Shown in pieces: positions 1 through 8,830 of a DNA stretch of 64,000 nt; the stretch's first letter is position 1, and the number at the start of each line of letters is the position of its first letter. The translations under genes and the position numbers were made by a program. The notes beneath the pieces are model-generated. The model saw only the letters and a program-made list of their open reading frames with translations, was not told the origin of the DNA and did not search any database. The stretch comes from Gottfriedia acidiceleris (GTDB lineage: Bacteria; Bacillota; Bacilli; Bacillales; Bacillaceae_G). The stretch covers positions 248,001 to 312,000 of the forward strand of contig NZ_NESS01000006.1 of assembly GCF_002128425.1 (NCBI RefSeq). Reading direction: 5' to 3'.

Positions 1-321
1 GTAACATCAATTAAAGAAATTAAAAAAGATCAAAATGGAGTTTATATGGCTTTTTCACATGGAGATTTTGCGCCATGGAACATGAGAAAAATCGATGATA
101 AGATTTTATTATTTGACTGGGAATATTGTGGATTTAGGTTTTATGGATTCGATATGATTCATTATATTTATCAAATTGAGACATTGTTAAATAAAAGAGA
201 GCATGAAGTAGCATTAAAAATTGCAATTAAATCTGTAAAAAAATATGATGGTATCTTAAATCAGATGAGTGATAATTTGTTAACAAGATTATATGAAGAC
301 GAAAAAAGAAAAATATACTAG
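1..321 (+). CDS. Phosphotransferase-like protein, C-terminal part (5' end outside window)
   Basis: The frame is open from base 1 and ends at TAG 319-321, so only the last 106 residues are visible. They hold the catalytic-loop signature HGDFAPWN (visible residues 20-27) followed by FDWEY (38-42), the pattern of the aminoglycoside phosphotransferase/choline kinase fold, where His-x-Asp...Asn is the catalytic loop and the later Asp binds metal. In a polysaccharide locus such a protein may phosphorylate a sugar or add a small substituent, but the substrate is not visible. The next gene starts 10 bases downstream, so the two are probably co-transcribed. Base composition is very AT-rich, like the rest of the first 7 kb. 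Family assignment is fairly safe; function is inference. Confidence 0.75.
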   Translation, partial: VTSIKEIKKDQNGVYMAFSHGDFAPWNMRKIDDKILLFDWEYCGFRFYGFDMIHYIYQIETLLNKREHEVALKIAIKSVKKYDGILNQMSDNLLTRLYEDEKRKIY

Positions 322-331
322 AGGTAAACTT

Positions 332-1426
332 ATGAAAGTTGCAATAATTCAAGGATCTGTCTCTCCATATAGAGTTGACTTATTTAATTTTTTAGTAAAA
401 AATTTTAGTTATAAATATGAATTTATAGTATTGTATGCAGCTAAACCAAAAGCATTTGATAGAAATTGGACGATTGATGAAAAAAATATGTTAAATTCAC
501 ACTTTTTAAAAAGTAAAGCAATAAAAATCAAAATAGGCAAATTCAATAAATATACTAATTTGCCAATAGGAGTACAGTCAAAATTAAATGAAATTAATCC
601 TGATATTGTAATAGGTGCTGAATATAATCCCTCTACACTTTTAGGTTATCTTTGGGCAAAAAAACATAATAAAAAGTATATTTCATGGTCAGATGGTACA
701 TTGCAATCTGAAAAAAATATTAATCCTATTTCAAAAAAAGTAAGACAAATAATATGTAGTAATTCAGATGCTTTAATAGCAAGCAGTACTCAGACAAAGG
801 AAGCTCAGAGATTTTATGGTGCTAATAGTAATAAAATATTTATTAGTTACTTAACTGTTGATTTAGAGAAATATATTATAAAAAATAAGAGGAACAATAC
901 TAATAATCTTCTTTATGTCGGTAGATTAATAAAGCTAAAAGGATTAGATCTTCTATTTAGAGCTATTTCAAAAATCGAAAAAGAGTATACATTAACAATT
1001 GTTGGAGAAGGTGAAGAAAAGGAAAAGTTGATTAATTTGTGTAAAGAGTTACAAATTGATCAAAAGGTTTCTTTCCTTGGATATAAAGAAGGAAAAGAGT
1101 TAAGAGAGCTTTATGCTAATGCTGATTTATTTATATTCCCATCTCTAAATGATTGTTTTGGTTTGGTGCTTATTGAAGCGCTATGTGCAGAATTACCTTT
1201 ATTGACATCAAAGTATGCTGGCGCAAGCTATGATGTAATTAAAGATAATGGTTATATCTATGATCCTTATGACCAAGATAACTTTTTAAGAAAATTAAGA
1301 GATATTATAGATAATAAAGAAAATATTGATCAAAAAAGATTTAATTCTTTAGAGTTAGTTAATAAATTTTCATTTAATAACGTAAGCAAAGAATTTATAA
1401 AAGCTATTGAAAGTGTGAGCATTTAG
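332..1426 (+). CDS. Glycosyltransferase, GT4-like (GT-B fold)
   Basis: 364 residues. It probably transfers a sugar from a nucleotide donor onto a lipid-linked repeat unit at the inner face of the membrane. The N-terminal part (VAIIQGSVSPYRVDLF) is the acceptor-side Rossmann domain. The C-terminal part has VGRLIKLKGLDLL near residue 195 and FPSLNDCFGLVLIEAL near residue 270, the donor-binding E-x7-E region of family 4. A longer reading from 293 exists, but ATG 332 is preceded by AGAGGT at a good distance and starts with the expected MKVAI, so 332 is chosen. It lies between the kinase-like fragment and the Wzy-like gene, with 1 base to the latter. Donor and acceptor sugars cannot be told. Confidence 0.85.
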   Translation: MKVAIIQGSVSPYRVDLFNFLVKNFSYKYEFIVLYAAKPKAFDRNWTIDEKNMLNSHFLKSKAIKIKIGKFNKYTNLPIGVQSKLNEINPDIVIGAEYNPSTLLGYLWAKKHNKKYISWSDGTLQSEKNINPISKKVRQIICSNSDALIASSTQTKEAQRFYGANSNKIFISYLTVDLEKYIIKNKRNNTNNLLYVGRLIKLKGLDLLFRAISKIEKEYTLTIVGEGEEKEKLINLCKELQIDQKVSFLGYKEGKELRELYANADLFIFPSLNDCFGLVLIEALCAELPLLTSKYAGASYDVIKDNGYIYDPYDQDNFLRKLRDIIDNKENIDQKRFNSLELVNKFSFNNVSKEFIKAIESVSI

Positions 1427-1427
1427 A

Positions 1428-2771
1428 ATGATAAATATCTTAAAAAAGGATAATTTTAGTAAATTTATAAATTTATTACTAATCTTATGGGCCATAGTAA
1501 TAAGTGCGATTTCTGCAACCTATGATACAAAAATCATATTAGCAATTGCAATGATAGGATTATTTTTCTTAGTACTATATTTTCCATATTACACGCTAAT
1601 TATTTTAATACTATTAAATGAAAAGTTATTTTATTTTGTATCAGATAACCCGTTTCATATTTATATTTTTGGAGTAATTATTTTTGCTTTATTTGTATGT
1701 TTGATTAAAAGGAAATTTTCTAAAATGCAGTTTTCATTTCAAATTTTATTTTTAGTTTTATGGGTCATTTTGGAGATAATAAATGCAAATATTATAATTT
1801 CACAACCAATAACTAAAGGTATTATAGGTATATTAATGTTTTTTAAATATTTATTATATTTCTATTTTATGCTGTATTTTAATGCGAAAAGTATATCTAG
1901 AGTAAAAGATATTTTAATAAATACAGGTATTATTGCTGCAATAATTTATATTGCTCAGGCTATTGTATATCCCAAAATTATTTTCTTGGATGTTATTTTT
2001 TCAATTCGAGATGGAAATGTAAGGTTTTATGAGGGGATGTCATTAGTAATTTTTTCATTATTCATGTATTTAGATAGTTGGCTTAAAGGTAATAAAAAAG
2101 GTATTTCTAACATCCTGTATTTATCAATCTATGTAGTTTATTTTCTATTTGTATGTAATACAAGAAATGTTAATATAGCATTAATTGGAACAATAATAAT
2201 AATATGGATAATTAATTCTGACTTTAGAACAAAAGCTAAAAAAATAGTAGTAGGGTTAGCTGTTTTTTTAATATTAGTTGGGATCTCAATATCCCTTAAT
2301 TATATCAATTTTCAATCTAGTGTAATTGATGAAATAGCTCATGGTACAGGTTCTATTGGTTTTAGATTTCAAGAAATTAATTATTATCTTCAAAAGTTTT
2401 TGGAGAAACCTTTGATGGGTTGGGGGATTTATAATGATTCTTATATAGATTCCTATTATTTGTTGGGAAGGGATAAAGGATATTATACTGGAGATATAGG
2501 CATTCTAGGATTTGCTTTTCAAGTTGGAATTTTTGGTATACTCCTTTTCTTAAGTTTTATTTTTTATATAAGTAGAAGAGTAGCAGTTAATGAGAAATGT
2601 AATAAAAAGAACTATATATATATATGGCTTATGATAATATTTATTTTATTATCATTGCCTTCTGGTTTTTACTTACAAGATTCTTCTACGATACTTTATA
2701 TAGTTTTATTTTTAGTAATTTTTGAAAAAGAATCAGTTTTTGATTTAGAGCAAGGTGATAAAAATGTTTAA
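1428..2771 (+). CDS. Wzy-like O-antigen/capsule repeat-unit polymerase
   Basis: 447 residues, almost entirely hydrophobic segments (about ten to twelve predicted by eye) with a larger polar loop around residues 295-360. This is the architecture of Wzy polymerases and O-antigen ligase-family proteins, which join undecaprenyl-linked repeat units outside the membrane. Wzy proteins share little sequence, so the call rests on topology plus context: glycosyltransferases on both sides and a flippase at 4,121. The 3' end overlaps the next gene by 8 bases. Codon use is strongly skewed to A/T. Confidence 0.75.
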   Translation: MINILKKDNFSKFINLLLILWAIVISAISATYDTKIILAIAMIGLFFLVLYFPYYTLIILILLNEKLFYFVSDNPFHIYIFGVIIFALFVCLIKRKFSKMQFSFQILFLVLWVILEIINANIIISQPITKGIIGILMFFKYLLYFYFMLYFNAKSISRVKDILINTGIIAAIIYIAQAIVYPKIIFLDVIFSIRDGNVRFYEGMSLVIFSLFMYLDSWLKGNKKGISNILYLSIYVVYFLFVCNTRNVNIALIGTIIIIWIINSDFRTKAKKIVVGLAVFLILVGISISLNYINFQSSVIDEIAHGTGSIGFRFQEINYYLQKFLEKPLMGWGIYNDSYIDSYYLLGRDKGYYTGDIGILGFAFQVGIFGILLFLSFIFYISRRVAVNEKCNKKNYIYIWLMIIFILLSLPSGFYLQDSSTILYIVLFLVIFEKESVFDLEQGDKNV

Positions 2772-3888
2772 GAAACTTACTAAGGATTTTCTCAATAGAA
2801 AATTAAGAAATTATAGATTTATAGAGAATATTAATAAAAATTATATTAAAGATCAAAAAACGATTTTATTTATATATTTAAACAATAATTATTATATAGA
2901 CAAATCTAAAAATGTTGCTCATACAAATATATTTGAAGCTCAACAAATGATAAATGTATTAACTGAACTAGATTTTTGTATTGATGTAGTTAATTGTATG
3001 GACAATATGGCTAAAGAAATTTTAAAAAATAAAAAGTATGATTATATTCTAGGAATAGGCAATTTGTTCTATGAAGCATGTAAATCTAATAAGGAAGCAA
3101 TAAAAATATTATATGTTACAGAGAATCCACCGTGGATTTCTTATGAAAAAGAAAAAGAGAGAATAGATTATTATTATTTTCGTAAGAATAAAAAAGTACA
3201 CATATCCAGAAGTGGTGTGTTTTATAAAGACAATCACTTTGAAAACATTGATTTTTGTATCACTTTAGGAGAAGAATATTATTATAAAGATTTCCCGTTC
3301 AAAACTTATAGATTACATCCAACATATCTAGAAAACAAAGAATATAAAATTAGTAATAGAGGCAATGCAAATAAAAATTTTTTATGGTTTGGTTCTAATG
3401 GTGCCGTTCATAAAGGTTTAGACTTATTAATAGATATTTTTACTGAAAGAAATGATTTGAATCTTTTTATATGTGGATTAACGGATAAGGATAGGAAAAT
3501 ATTAAGAATCAATAGTGAGAATATTTTTGATATAGGAAAAATCGATGTACAACAAAAAGAATTCATTAATATATGTGATAAATGTGATTTCATGATTTTT
3601 CCATCTTGTTCTGAAGCTACATCCACAGCGGTTTTAACTGCAATGCGACATGGATTAATCCCAATTGTATCAAAAGGAATTGGTTTCGATAAATTTATTG
3701 ATCATTGTATCTTGTTAGATGATTATAAAATTGAATATATAAATAGTGTAATTGATGAATGTTTGACGCTTGATTATGATTATATATTCTCTAGAAGAAT
3801 GGCAATACAAAAGTTTACAATCAATAAATTTAAATTAGAAGAATTTACAAATAATTTTAAAAAAATTATGATAGAAATTTGTGATTAA
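2764..3888 (+). CDS. Glycosyltransferase, family 1/4-like
   Basis: 374 residues. Residues around 205-225 (FLWFGSNGAVHKGLDLLIDIF) and 275-310 (FMIFPSCSEATSTAVLTAM, then IPIVSKGIG) form a GT-B C-terminal donor domain. The N-terminal half includes a Tyr/Asn-rich stretch without a clear motif. A GTG start at 2755 is possible, but ATG 2764 sits at a good distance from AAGGTGA at 2753-2759 and is preferred. The gene overlaps the end of the polymerase gene by 8 bases and is the last gene before a terminator, so it probably closes the first operon. Substrate unknown. Confidence 0.75.
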   Translation: MFKKLTKDFLNRKLRNYRFIENINKNYIKDQKTILFIYLNNNYYIDKSKNVAHTNIFEAQQMINVLTELDFCIDVVNCMDNMAKEILKNKKYDYILGIGNLFYEACKSNKEAIKILYVTENPPWISYEKEKERIDYYYFRKNKKVHISRSGVFYKDNHFENIDFCITLGEEYYYKDFPFKTYRLHPTYLENKEYKISNRGNANKNFLWFGSNGAVHKGLDLLIDIFTERNDLNLFICGLTDKDRKILRINSENIFDIGKIDVQQKEFINICDKCDFMIFPSCSEATSTAVLTAMRHGLIPIVSKGIGFDKFIDHCILLDDYKIEYINSVIDECLTLDYDYIFSRRMAIQKFTINKFKLEEFTNNFKKIMIEICD

Positions 3889-3918
3889 TTTAGATAATAT
3901 CCTTTAAAATCATATGAA

Positions 3919-3951
3919 CTAATTAATTTTTATTCATGAAAAATTAATTAG
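3919..3951. repeat. 13-bp perfect AT inverted repeat
   Basis: Arms CTAATTAATTTTT (3919-3931) and its complement (3939-3951) enclose a 7-base loop. No GC-rich stem and no T-tract follows, so it is a poor terminator by itself. It sits just upstream of a proper terminator and may be a 3'-end stabilising hairpin or a protein-binding palindrome. Confidence 0.6.
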
Positions 3952-3957
3952 TACAAT

Positions 3958-3997
3958 AAAAAATTGGCTACGGTATGAGACGTTGCCAATTTTTTTA
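3958..3997 (+). terminator. Intrinsic terminator after the first glycosyltransferase operon
   Basis: Arms AAAAAATTGGC (3958-3968) and GCCAATTTTTT (3985-3995) close a hairpin that ends in a run of T. A short inner ACG/CGT pairing extends it. Confidence 0.85.
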
Positions 3998-4120
3998 TTA
4001 ATTTTAATAGAAGTACGAACTTAACTAAAATATAGAACAAATGGGATGTTCTAAACTAGTTAAAAGTAGCTAATGGTTTTAATTTGGAAAGTTACCTTAT
4101 TTAAGGGTGGTATTTTTGAA

Positions 4121-5401
4121 ATGAATTATAATATAGGAAAAAATAATCTTATTAATTACACTTTTAGATTACTAATTTTACTTTTAGGCTTTATAAGTGT
4201 AAGGATTACAATTGATTATCTAGGTAAAAATTTATATGGTTTATGGGCAACAATTATCTCAATTATTGGTTGGATTAATTTAACAGATTTAGGAATAGGA
4301 AATGGTTTAAGAAATCGTCTAGGCGAAGCATTAGCAAAACAAAACAAAAAAGAGGCAAAGCAATTAGTATCTACAGCATATATCGGAATTACTATAATAA
4401 TGTTAATTATTTTTATAATTGCTTCTATTATTCTATGTGTATTATTTTCAATGAATAAAATCTCTCAAGGCTTATTAACACCCATTTTCATTACTCTAGG
4501 AGGCTTTTGCTTAAACTTTATTTTAGGTACATGTAGAAATATAGCTTATAGCATACATCGAAGTGGCCAAGTGACAATTACTCAGTTTATATCAGCAATA
4601 TTATCTGTTTTGGGTACAATTCTAATTTCTAAATTTAGTGAAGAGAATTTGATCTTATACTCTATAGTTAGTTTTTTGGCTTTATGTATTTCGAATATAA
4701 TTCTAACTATTTCTATTATTAATAAAAGAAATGAATTAGTGCCTAAAATAAGTTATTTTAACAAAAGTAAGGTTAAAAATATTATGAATATCGGCATAAA
4801 ATTCTTTCTCTTACAGATTTACGTATTAATAATGTTTTCTACAGATAATTTTATAATTAATAATTTTATTAATAGTAGTGCTGTAGCTGATTTTTCTATA
4901 ATTAGTAAAGTTTTTAATTCAGGAAATGATTTATTTTCAATTATGTTAATTACTTTATGGTCAGCTGTTACTCATGCAATGACAACTAAAAATATTAGTT
5001 GGATAATAAAAGCAAGAAAAAAATTATTGCTTATGCTTATACCATATTCTATGGGGTGCTTATTTGTTGGATTTTTTTTAAATGATATTACTAGAGTTTG
5101 GTTGGGTAGAAGTGATGTAAGGTACGATTTCTTTACTACTAGTATTTTTATTATCAGTGGTGTTGTGTTAGCTTGGAATGCAATAAATGTAAATATACTA
5201 AATGGGATGGGAAAATTAGATTTACAATTGAAGCTTTGTATAGTTGCTGCAATTTTAAATATCCCTTTATCAATCTATATGATAAAAGTATGTGATTTTG
5301 GTATGGGAGGGGTCAAGCTCGCTACACTAATTTGTCTTTTAATAACCGCCATACCTCTATCGATACAGGTTAGTTATGAGTTGAAAAATTTTCAAAAATA
5401 G
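4121..5401 (+). CDS. Wzx-like polysaccharide flippase (MATE/MOP family)
   Basis: 426 residues with about twelve membrane segments spread evenly over the length. The start YNIGKNNLINYTFRLLILLL, and an early segment with LWATIISIIGWINLTDLGIG followed by NGLRNRL, match the usual N-terminal half of MOP-superfamily flippases, which move undecaprenyl-linked repeat units across the membrane. A longer reading from 4073 is open, but ATG 4121 is preceded by AAGGGTGG at 4103-4110 and begins directly at the family's normal N-terminus. It lies downstream of a terminator and opens a new three-gene unit with two GT2 genes. Wzx-like is a solid family call; the polymer moved is inferred to be the one built here. 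Confidence 0.88.
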   Translation: MNYNIGKNNLINYTFRLLILLLGFISVRITIDYLGKNLYGLWATIISIIGWINLTDLGIGNGLRNRLGEALAKQNKKEAKQLVSTAYIGITIIMLIIFIIASIILCVLFSMNKISQGLLTPIFITLGGFCLNFILGTCRNIAYSIHRSGQVTITQFISAILSVLGTILISKFSEENLILYSIVSFLALCISNIILTISIINKRNELVPKISYFNKSKVKNIMNIGIKFFLLQIYVLIMFSTDNFIINNFINSSAVADFSIISKVFNSGNDLFSIMLITLWSAVTHAMTTKNISWIIKARKKLLLMLIPYSMGCLFVGFFLNDITRVWLGRSDVRYDFFTTSIFIISGVVLAWNAINVNILNGMGKLDLQLKLCIVAAILNIPLSIYMIKVCDFGMGGVKLATLICLLITAIPLSIQVSYELKNFQK

Positions 5402-5416
5402 AAAGGAAGTTATAAA

Positions 5417-6274
5417 TTGTATAAAGTAAGTATTGTGATACCGATTTATAATGGTATCGAGAATACCTTAATATGTCTAAATTCATTAAGCCATATAAAG
5501 TATATTAATTATGAAGTAATTGTTGTAGATGATGGTTCTACGGACAATAGTTCAGAAATAATACTTAAGAATTATCCTAAAGTAAAATTATTATATGGAG
5601 ATGGAAATCTTTGGTGGTCTGGAGGGGTTAATAAAGGCATAAAATATGCCTTAGAAAACGGAAGTGACTATGTTTTACTACTGAACAATGATAATTTTAT
5701 TGAAAATGATATTTTGGAAATATTGATGAATGTAAGTAATAATTACCCTAATTCAATTATTTCGTCAGCTGTTTATGATTCGAAAAATAATGAGTTAATA
5801 GATGCAGGAGGATTCTTTTCTTTGAAACAAGGGTTAAAATTATACAAAAAGTATGAAGACGTTAACCAATGTAGAGAGATAGAATGGTGTGGAGGAATGG
5901 GAGTACTGATTCCTAAAAATATATTTGAAAATATAGGCTTATTTGATGATATTAGTTTTCCACAATACTATGGTGATGCTGATTTTATGTATCGGGCAAG
6001 AAAATTACGATATAAAATATTAAGTGTGCCATTTAGTAAAGTTTATAATAATGTAGAAACAACTGGGTTAAGTGCAAAGATAGCAAACTTTAAAGATTTA
6101 AAAGATGTCCTATTTAGTATTAGATCTAACAATAATATAATCATTAACTGGAAATTCTATAAGAGACATTTTGGTGTATTGAGAACAATTTCTGTAATAA
6201 TTAGTAGATATTATTATATTATTGGAGGGTTTACAAAGAGATTTCTTAAATTTAGGATTATTAAGGGAAGTTGA
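5417..6274 (+). CDS. Glycosyltransferase family 2, rhamnosyltransferase-like
   Basis: 285 residues. GT-A fold: VSIVIPIYNG (residues 4-13), VVDDGSTDNS (about 36-45), the metal-binding region LLLNNDN (about 92-98) and the acceptor-side block EWCGGMGVLIPK (about 156-167) followed by YYGDADFMYRAR. The WCGGMG and GDADF blocks are common in rhamnosyl/GalNAc-type GT2 enzymes of O-antigen loci. The start is TTG 5417 behind AAAGGAAG (5402-5409); no better start exists before the conserved VSIVIP. It follows the flippase by 15 bases and its end abuts the next GT2. Donor is not certain; dTDP-rhamnose is available from genes at 18.6-22 kb. Confidence 0.85.
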   Translation: MYKVSIVIPIYNGIENTLICLNSLSHIKYINYEVIVVDDGSTDNSSEIILKNYPKVKLLYGDGNLWWSGGVNKGIKYALENGSDYVLLLNNDNFIENDILEILMNVSNNYPNSIISSAVYDSKNNELIDAGGFFSLKQGLKLYKKYEDVNQCREIEWCGGMGVLIPKNIFENIGLFDDISFPQYYGDADFMYRARKLRYKILSVPFSKVYNNVETTGLSAKIANFKDLKDVLFSIRSNNNIIINWKFYKRHFGVLRTISVIISRYYYIIGGFTKRFLKFRIIKGS

Positions 6275-6276
6275 TT

Positions 6277-7179
6277 ATGAAAAAAGTAGGGATTTGTATA
6301 TGTACTTATAAAAGGGATACATTACTCTTAAAACTAATTGATTCACTCATTAATCAGACGACTAATATTAATATTAGCTTTGATATAATTATTGTGGATA
6401 ATTACGGTAAATCAGACATTGGAAATATTTTAAAAAATATCGACACAAATATTAATATTATATATCAAGTCGAGAGTCAAAGAGGAATTTCGTATGCTCG
6501 AAATAGATGTATTGATGTAGCTTTAGATAACAATTACGATTATATAATATTTATTGATGATGATGAAGTTGCAAGTAGTGATTGGCTATATAATATGATA
6601 ACAACTGTTCAGAAGTTTAACTCAAGTGTAGTAAAAGGACCAGCAATTACTATATATAATGATAATACCAGTAAATGGATTAAAAATACTAAATTTTTTG
6701 ATGAAAAATTATCATCAACTGGAACGGAATTACATCATTGTGCAACGAACAATACTCTAATTTCTACTTCAATATTAAGAAAGCACAAATATAAATTTGA
6801 TCCTAGGTACAATCTATCGGGTGGAGAGGATACTATGTTTTTTAAAAAAATGGTAATAGACGGCCATAAAATAGTATTTTGTTCAGAAGCAAAAGTTTAC
6901 GAAAACCTTCACAAAGAAAGACAAAATATGAAATATATGCTAAAAAGAGTTTATGTTAATTCGATTTCATATATAAAAATTGAAAAAGAGTTAGCTTATA
7001 GTAAAAAAGATATATTTCTTAGAATAGTTAAGGCAATAGTTCATATATTAACTGGAATTGTTTTTTTTCCAGTATTAATATTTAAAGGAAAAACTGGAGT
7101 ATTTTATTCTTTAAGTTATTTAATAAAAGGTATTGGCCAACTAAGTGGTTTTTTCAATAAAAATGTAAAATTGTATTAG
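6277..7179 (+). CDS. Glycosyltransferase family 2 with C-terminal membrane segment
   Basis: 300 residues. N-terminal GT-A domain with VGICICTYKR, VDNYGKS, the run RGISYARN (about residues 70-77) and the metal site IFIDDDEV (about 90-97), then LSGGEDTMFFKKM. The last 60 residues include a hydrophobic segment (IVHILTGIVFFPVLIFKG) that should anchor the enzyme in the membrane. ATG 6277 is preferred over the upstream TTG 6271 because AAGGGAAG (6263-6270) is properly spaced from it. It is the last gene of the flippase unit, followed by a terminator. Sugar specificity unknown. Confidence 0.85.
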   Translation: MKKVGICICTYKRDTLLLKLIDSLINQTTNINISFDIIIVDNYGKSDIGNILKNIDTNINIIYQVESQRGISYARNRCIDVALDNNYDYIIFIDDDEVASSDWLYNMITTVQKFNSSVVKGPAITIYNDNTSKWIKNTKFFDEKLSSTGTELHHCATNNTLISTSILRKHKYKFDPRYNLSGGEDTMFFKKMVIDGHKIVFCSEAKVYENLHKERQNMKYMLKRVYVNSISYIKIEKELAYSKKDIFLRIVKAIVHILTGIVFFPVLIFKGKTGVFYSLSYLIKGIGQLSGFFNKNVKLY

Positions 7180-7206
7180 AAAATTTTTCAATAATGATTT
7201 ATAACT

Positions 7207-7237
7207 AACCGCTAGAGTAGAATCTAGTGGTTTTTCT
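7207..7237 (+). terminator. Intrinsic terminator ending the AT-rich repeat-unit block
   Basis: Arms AACCGCTAGA (7207-7216) and TCTAGTGGTT (7223-7232) pair with one G-U, followed by a T-run. It marks the border between the very AT-rich block and the manC region. Confidence 0.85.
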
Positions 7238-7285
7238 TATACTTAATAAATAAGGATTTCTAGAATAGAAATCAACATATGTAAT

Positions 7286-7309
7286 ATTTATCTGGTTGGC
7301 CAGATAAAT
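7286..7309. promoter_or_regulatory. Perfect 10-bp palindrome upstream of the manC promoter
   Basis: ATTTATCTGG (7286-7295) and CCAGATAAAT (7300-7309) are perfect inverted repeats around TTGG. No T-run follows, so it is not a terminator. It ends exactly at the putative -35 box of manC, the position of a regulator-binding site. Confidence 0.5.
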
Positions 7310-7337
7310 TGTAAATTTAGGAAAAGATTATTATAAA
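7309..7337 (+). promoter_or_regulatory. Putative sigma-A promoter of manC
   Basis: TTGTAA (7309-7314), 17-base spacer, TATAAA (7332-7337). This matches the vegetative consensus at 4 of 6 and 5 of 6 positions. The start point would be near 7344, about 50 bases before the manC ATG. Confidence 0.5.
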
Positions 7338-7395
7338 GAATATATAAATAATTTCAAATAGTTAAATTAATACAATTAATCAGAGGTGAGACACT

Positions 7396-8769
7396 ATGCG
7401 TTTAGTCCTTTTATCAGGTGGGTCAGGAAAACGACTTTGGCCACTATCAAATGACTCACGATCAAAACAATTTTTAAAAGTATTGTTGAATGAACAGAAT
7501 GAGTTAGAATCAATGGTTCAAAGAGTCTGGAGTCAATTAGCGAGCTTAGGAGTAGCTGGAAATACTGTAATCGCGACAAGTAAAACACAAACAGAAATGA
7601 TTAAAAGTCAAATAGGTGAAGAAGTGAAAACAATTGTTGAACCGGAACGGCGTGATACATTCCCAGCAATTGCACTAGCTTCTTCTTTTTTATTTTCAGA
7701 AGAACTTGTAGATGAAAATGAAATTGTTGCAGTGTTACCAGTTGATCCATACGTTGATAAAGCATTTTTTAAACGTGTTTTAGATTTAGAAAATATTTTG
7801 AAAAATTCTGATGCAGATTTGGCATTAATGGGAATTAACCCAACTTATCCTTCATCAAAATATGGATATATAGTTCCGTCAACGGTAAATGATGGGGTTA
7901 TCCAAGTAAGTCATTTTAAAGAAAAGCCTTCTGAATTAGAAGCAGAAGAATTAATTAATGATGGCGCAATATGGAATAGTGGCGTATTCGCATTTCGTTT
8001 AGGATCAATGTTAAAAATTCTTGAAGAAAAAGATCTACCACTTGTTTATAGCGAATTATCATCAAATTATAGTAAACTACCAAAAATTAGCTTCGACTAT
8101 GAAGTTGTTGAAAAAACAGATAAAATTGTTGCGATTGGTTACGAGGGCTATTGGAAAGACCTAGGAACTTGGAATACGTTAACTGAGGAAATGGGTTCTG
8201 ATACACTAGGACAAGTTTTTAAATGGGGTAATTGTGAAAATACTCATGTCATTAATGAATTGCATATTCCTGTAACAGTAATGGGGATTCAAGATGCTAT
8301 TGTTTCGGTTGGTCCTGATGGCATATTAGTTTCTGAAAAAATGGCAAGTCAGAAGATCAAAGAAGTTGTTGAAAATCTAGATCAGCGTCCTATGTTTGAA
8401 GAACGTCGTTGGGGTTCATATCGTGTACTTGACCAAATGGTATATGATAATGGAACACATAATGTAACCAAACGAATTAATGTGAAACCCGGAAAAAATT
8501 TAAGTTATCATCGTCATCAGCACTGTGAAAAAGTTTGGACGATTGTAAAAGGTGAAGGAATATATGTTATTAATGGACAAATAAATGTTGTTCGCGAGGG
8601 TGATGTATTAACTATACCAGTTGGATATTTCCACTCATTAAAAGCCATTACTGATTTAGAATTTATTGAAGTTCAAACGGGTTACCCAGTTGTTGAAGGC
8701 GACATTGAACGTAAGTATTTAGAGTGGTTAGAAATCGAACGTGAGTGCTATAGTACGCTAAGAAAATAA
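7396..8769 (+). CDS. manC: Mannose-1-phosphate guanylyltransferase (with C-terminal cupin domain)
   Basis: 457 residues. It forms GDP-mannose from mannose-1-phosphate and GTP. The N-terminal nucleotidyltransferase domain starts with LLSGGSGKRLWPLS (residues 4-17) and KQFLKV; SKYGYI, FKEKPSE and WNSGVFAF mark the rest of the fold. Residues about 370-445 form the cupin of type II phosphomannose isomerase (VKPGKNLSYHRHQHCEKVW, then PVGYFHSL), so the protein may be bifunctional, although a separate type I ManA is encoded at 10,661. RBS GAGGTGA lies 7 bases before ATG. It probably acts with ManA and a phosphohexomutase (PgcA at 11,714 is a candidate). Composition is less AT-rich than the block upstream. 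Confidence 0.93.
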   Translation: MRLVLLSGGSGKRLWPLSNDSRSKQFLKVLLNEQNELESMVQRVWSQLASLGVAGNTVIATSKTQTEMIKSQIGEEVKTIVEPERRDTFPAIALASSFLFSEELVDENEIVAVLPVDPYVDKAFFKRVLDLENILKNSDADLALMGINPTYPSSKYGYIVPSTVNDGVIQVSHFKEKPSELEAEELINDGAIWNSGVFAFRLGSMLKILEEKDLPLVYSELSSNYSKLPKISFDYEVVEKTDKIVAIGYEGYWKDLGTWNTLTEEMGSDTLGQVFKWGNCENTHVINELHIPVTVMGIQDAIVSVGPDGILVSEKMASQKIKEVVENLDQRPMFEERRWGSYRVLDQMVYDNGTHNVTKRINVKPGKNLSYHRHQHCEKVWTIVKGEGIYVINGQINVVREGDVLTIPVGYFHSLKAITDLEFIEVQTGYPVVEGDIERKYLEWLEIERECYSTLRK

Positions 8770-8830
8770 TTAGTATTAAATATATTAACTTTATTAAATT
8801 TAATATATTAATATAGATTGGAGAATTATT

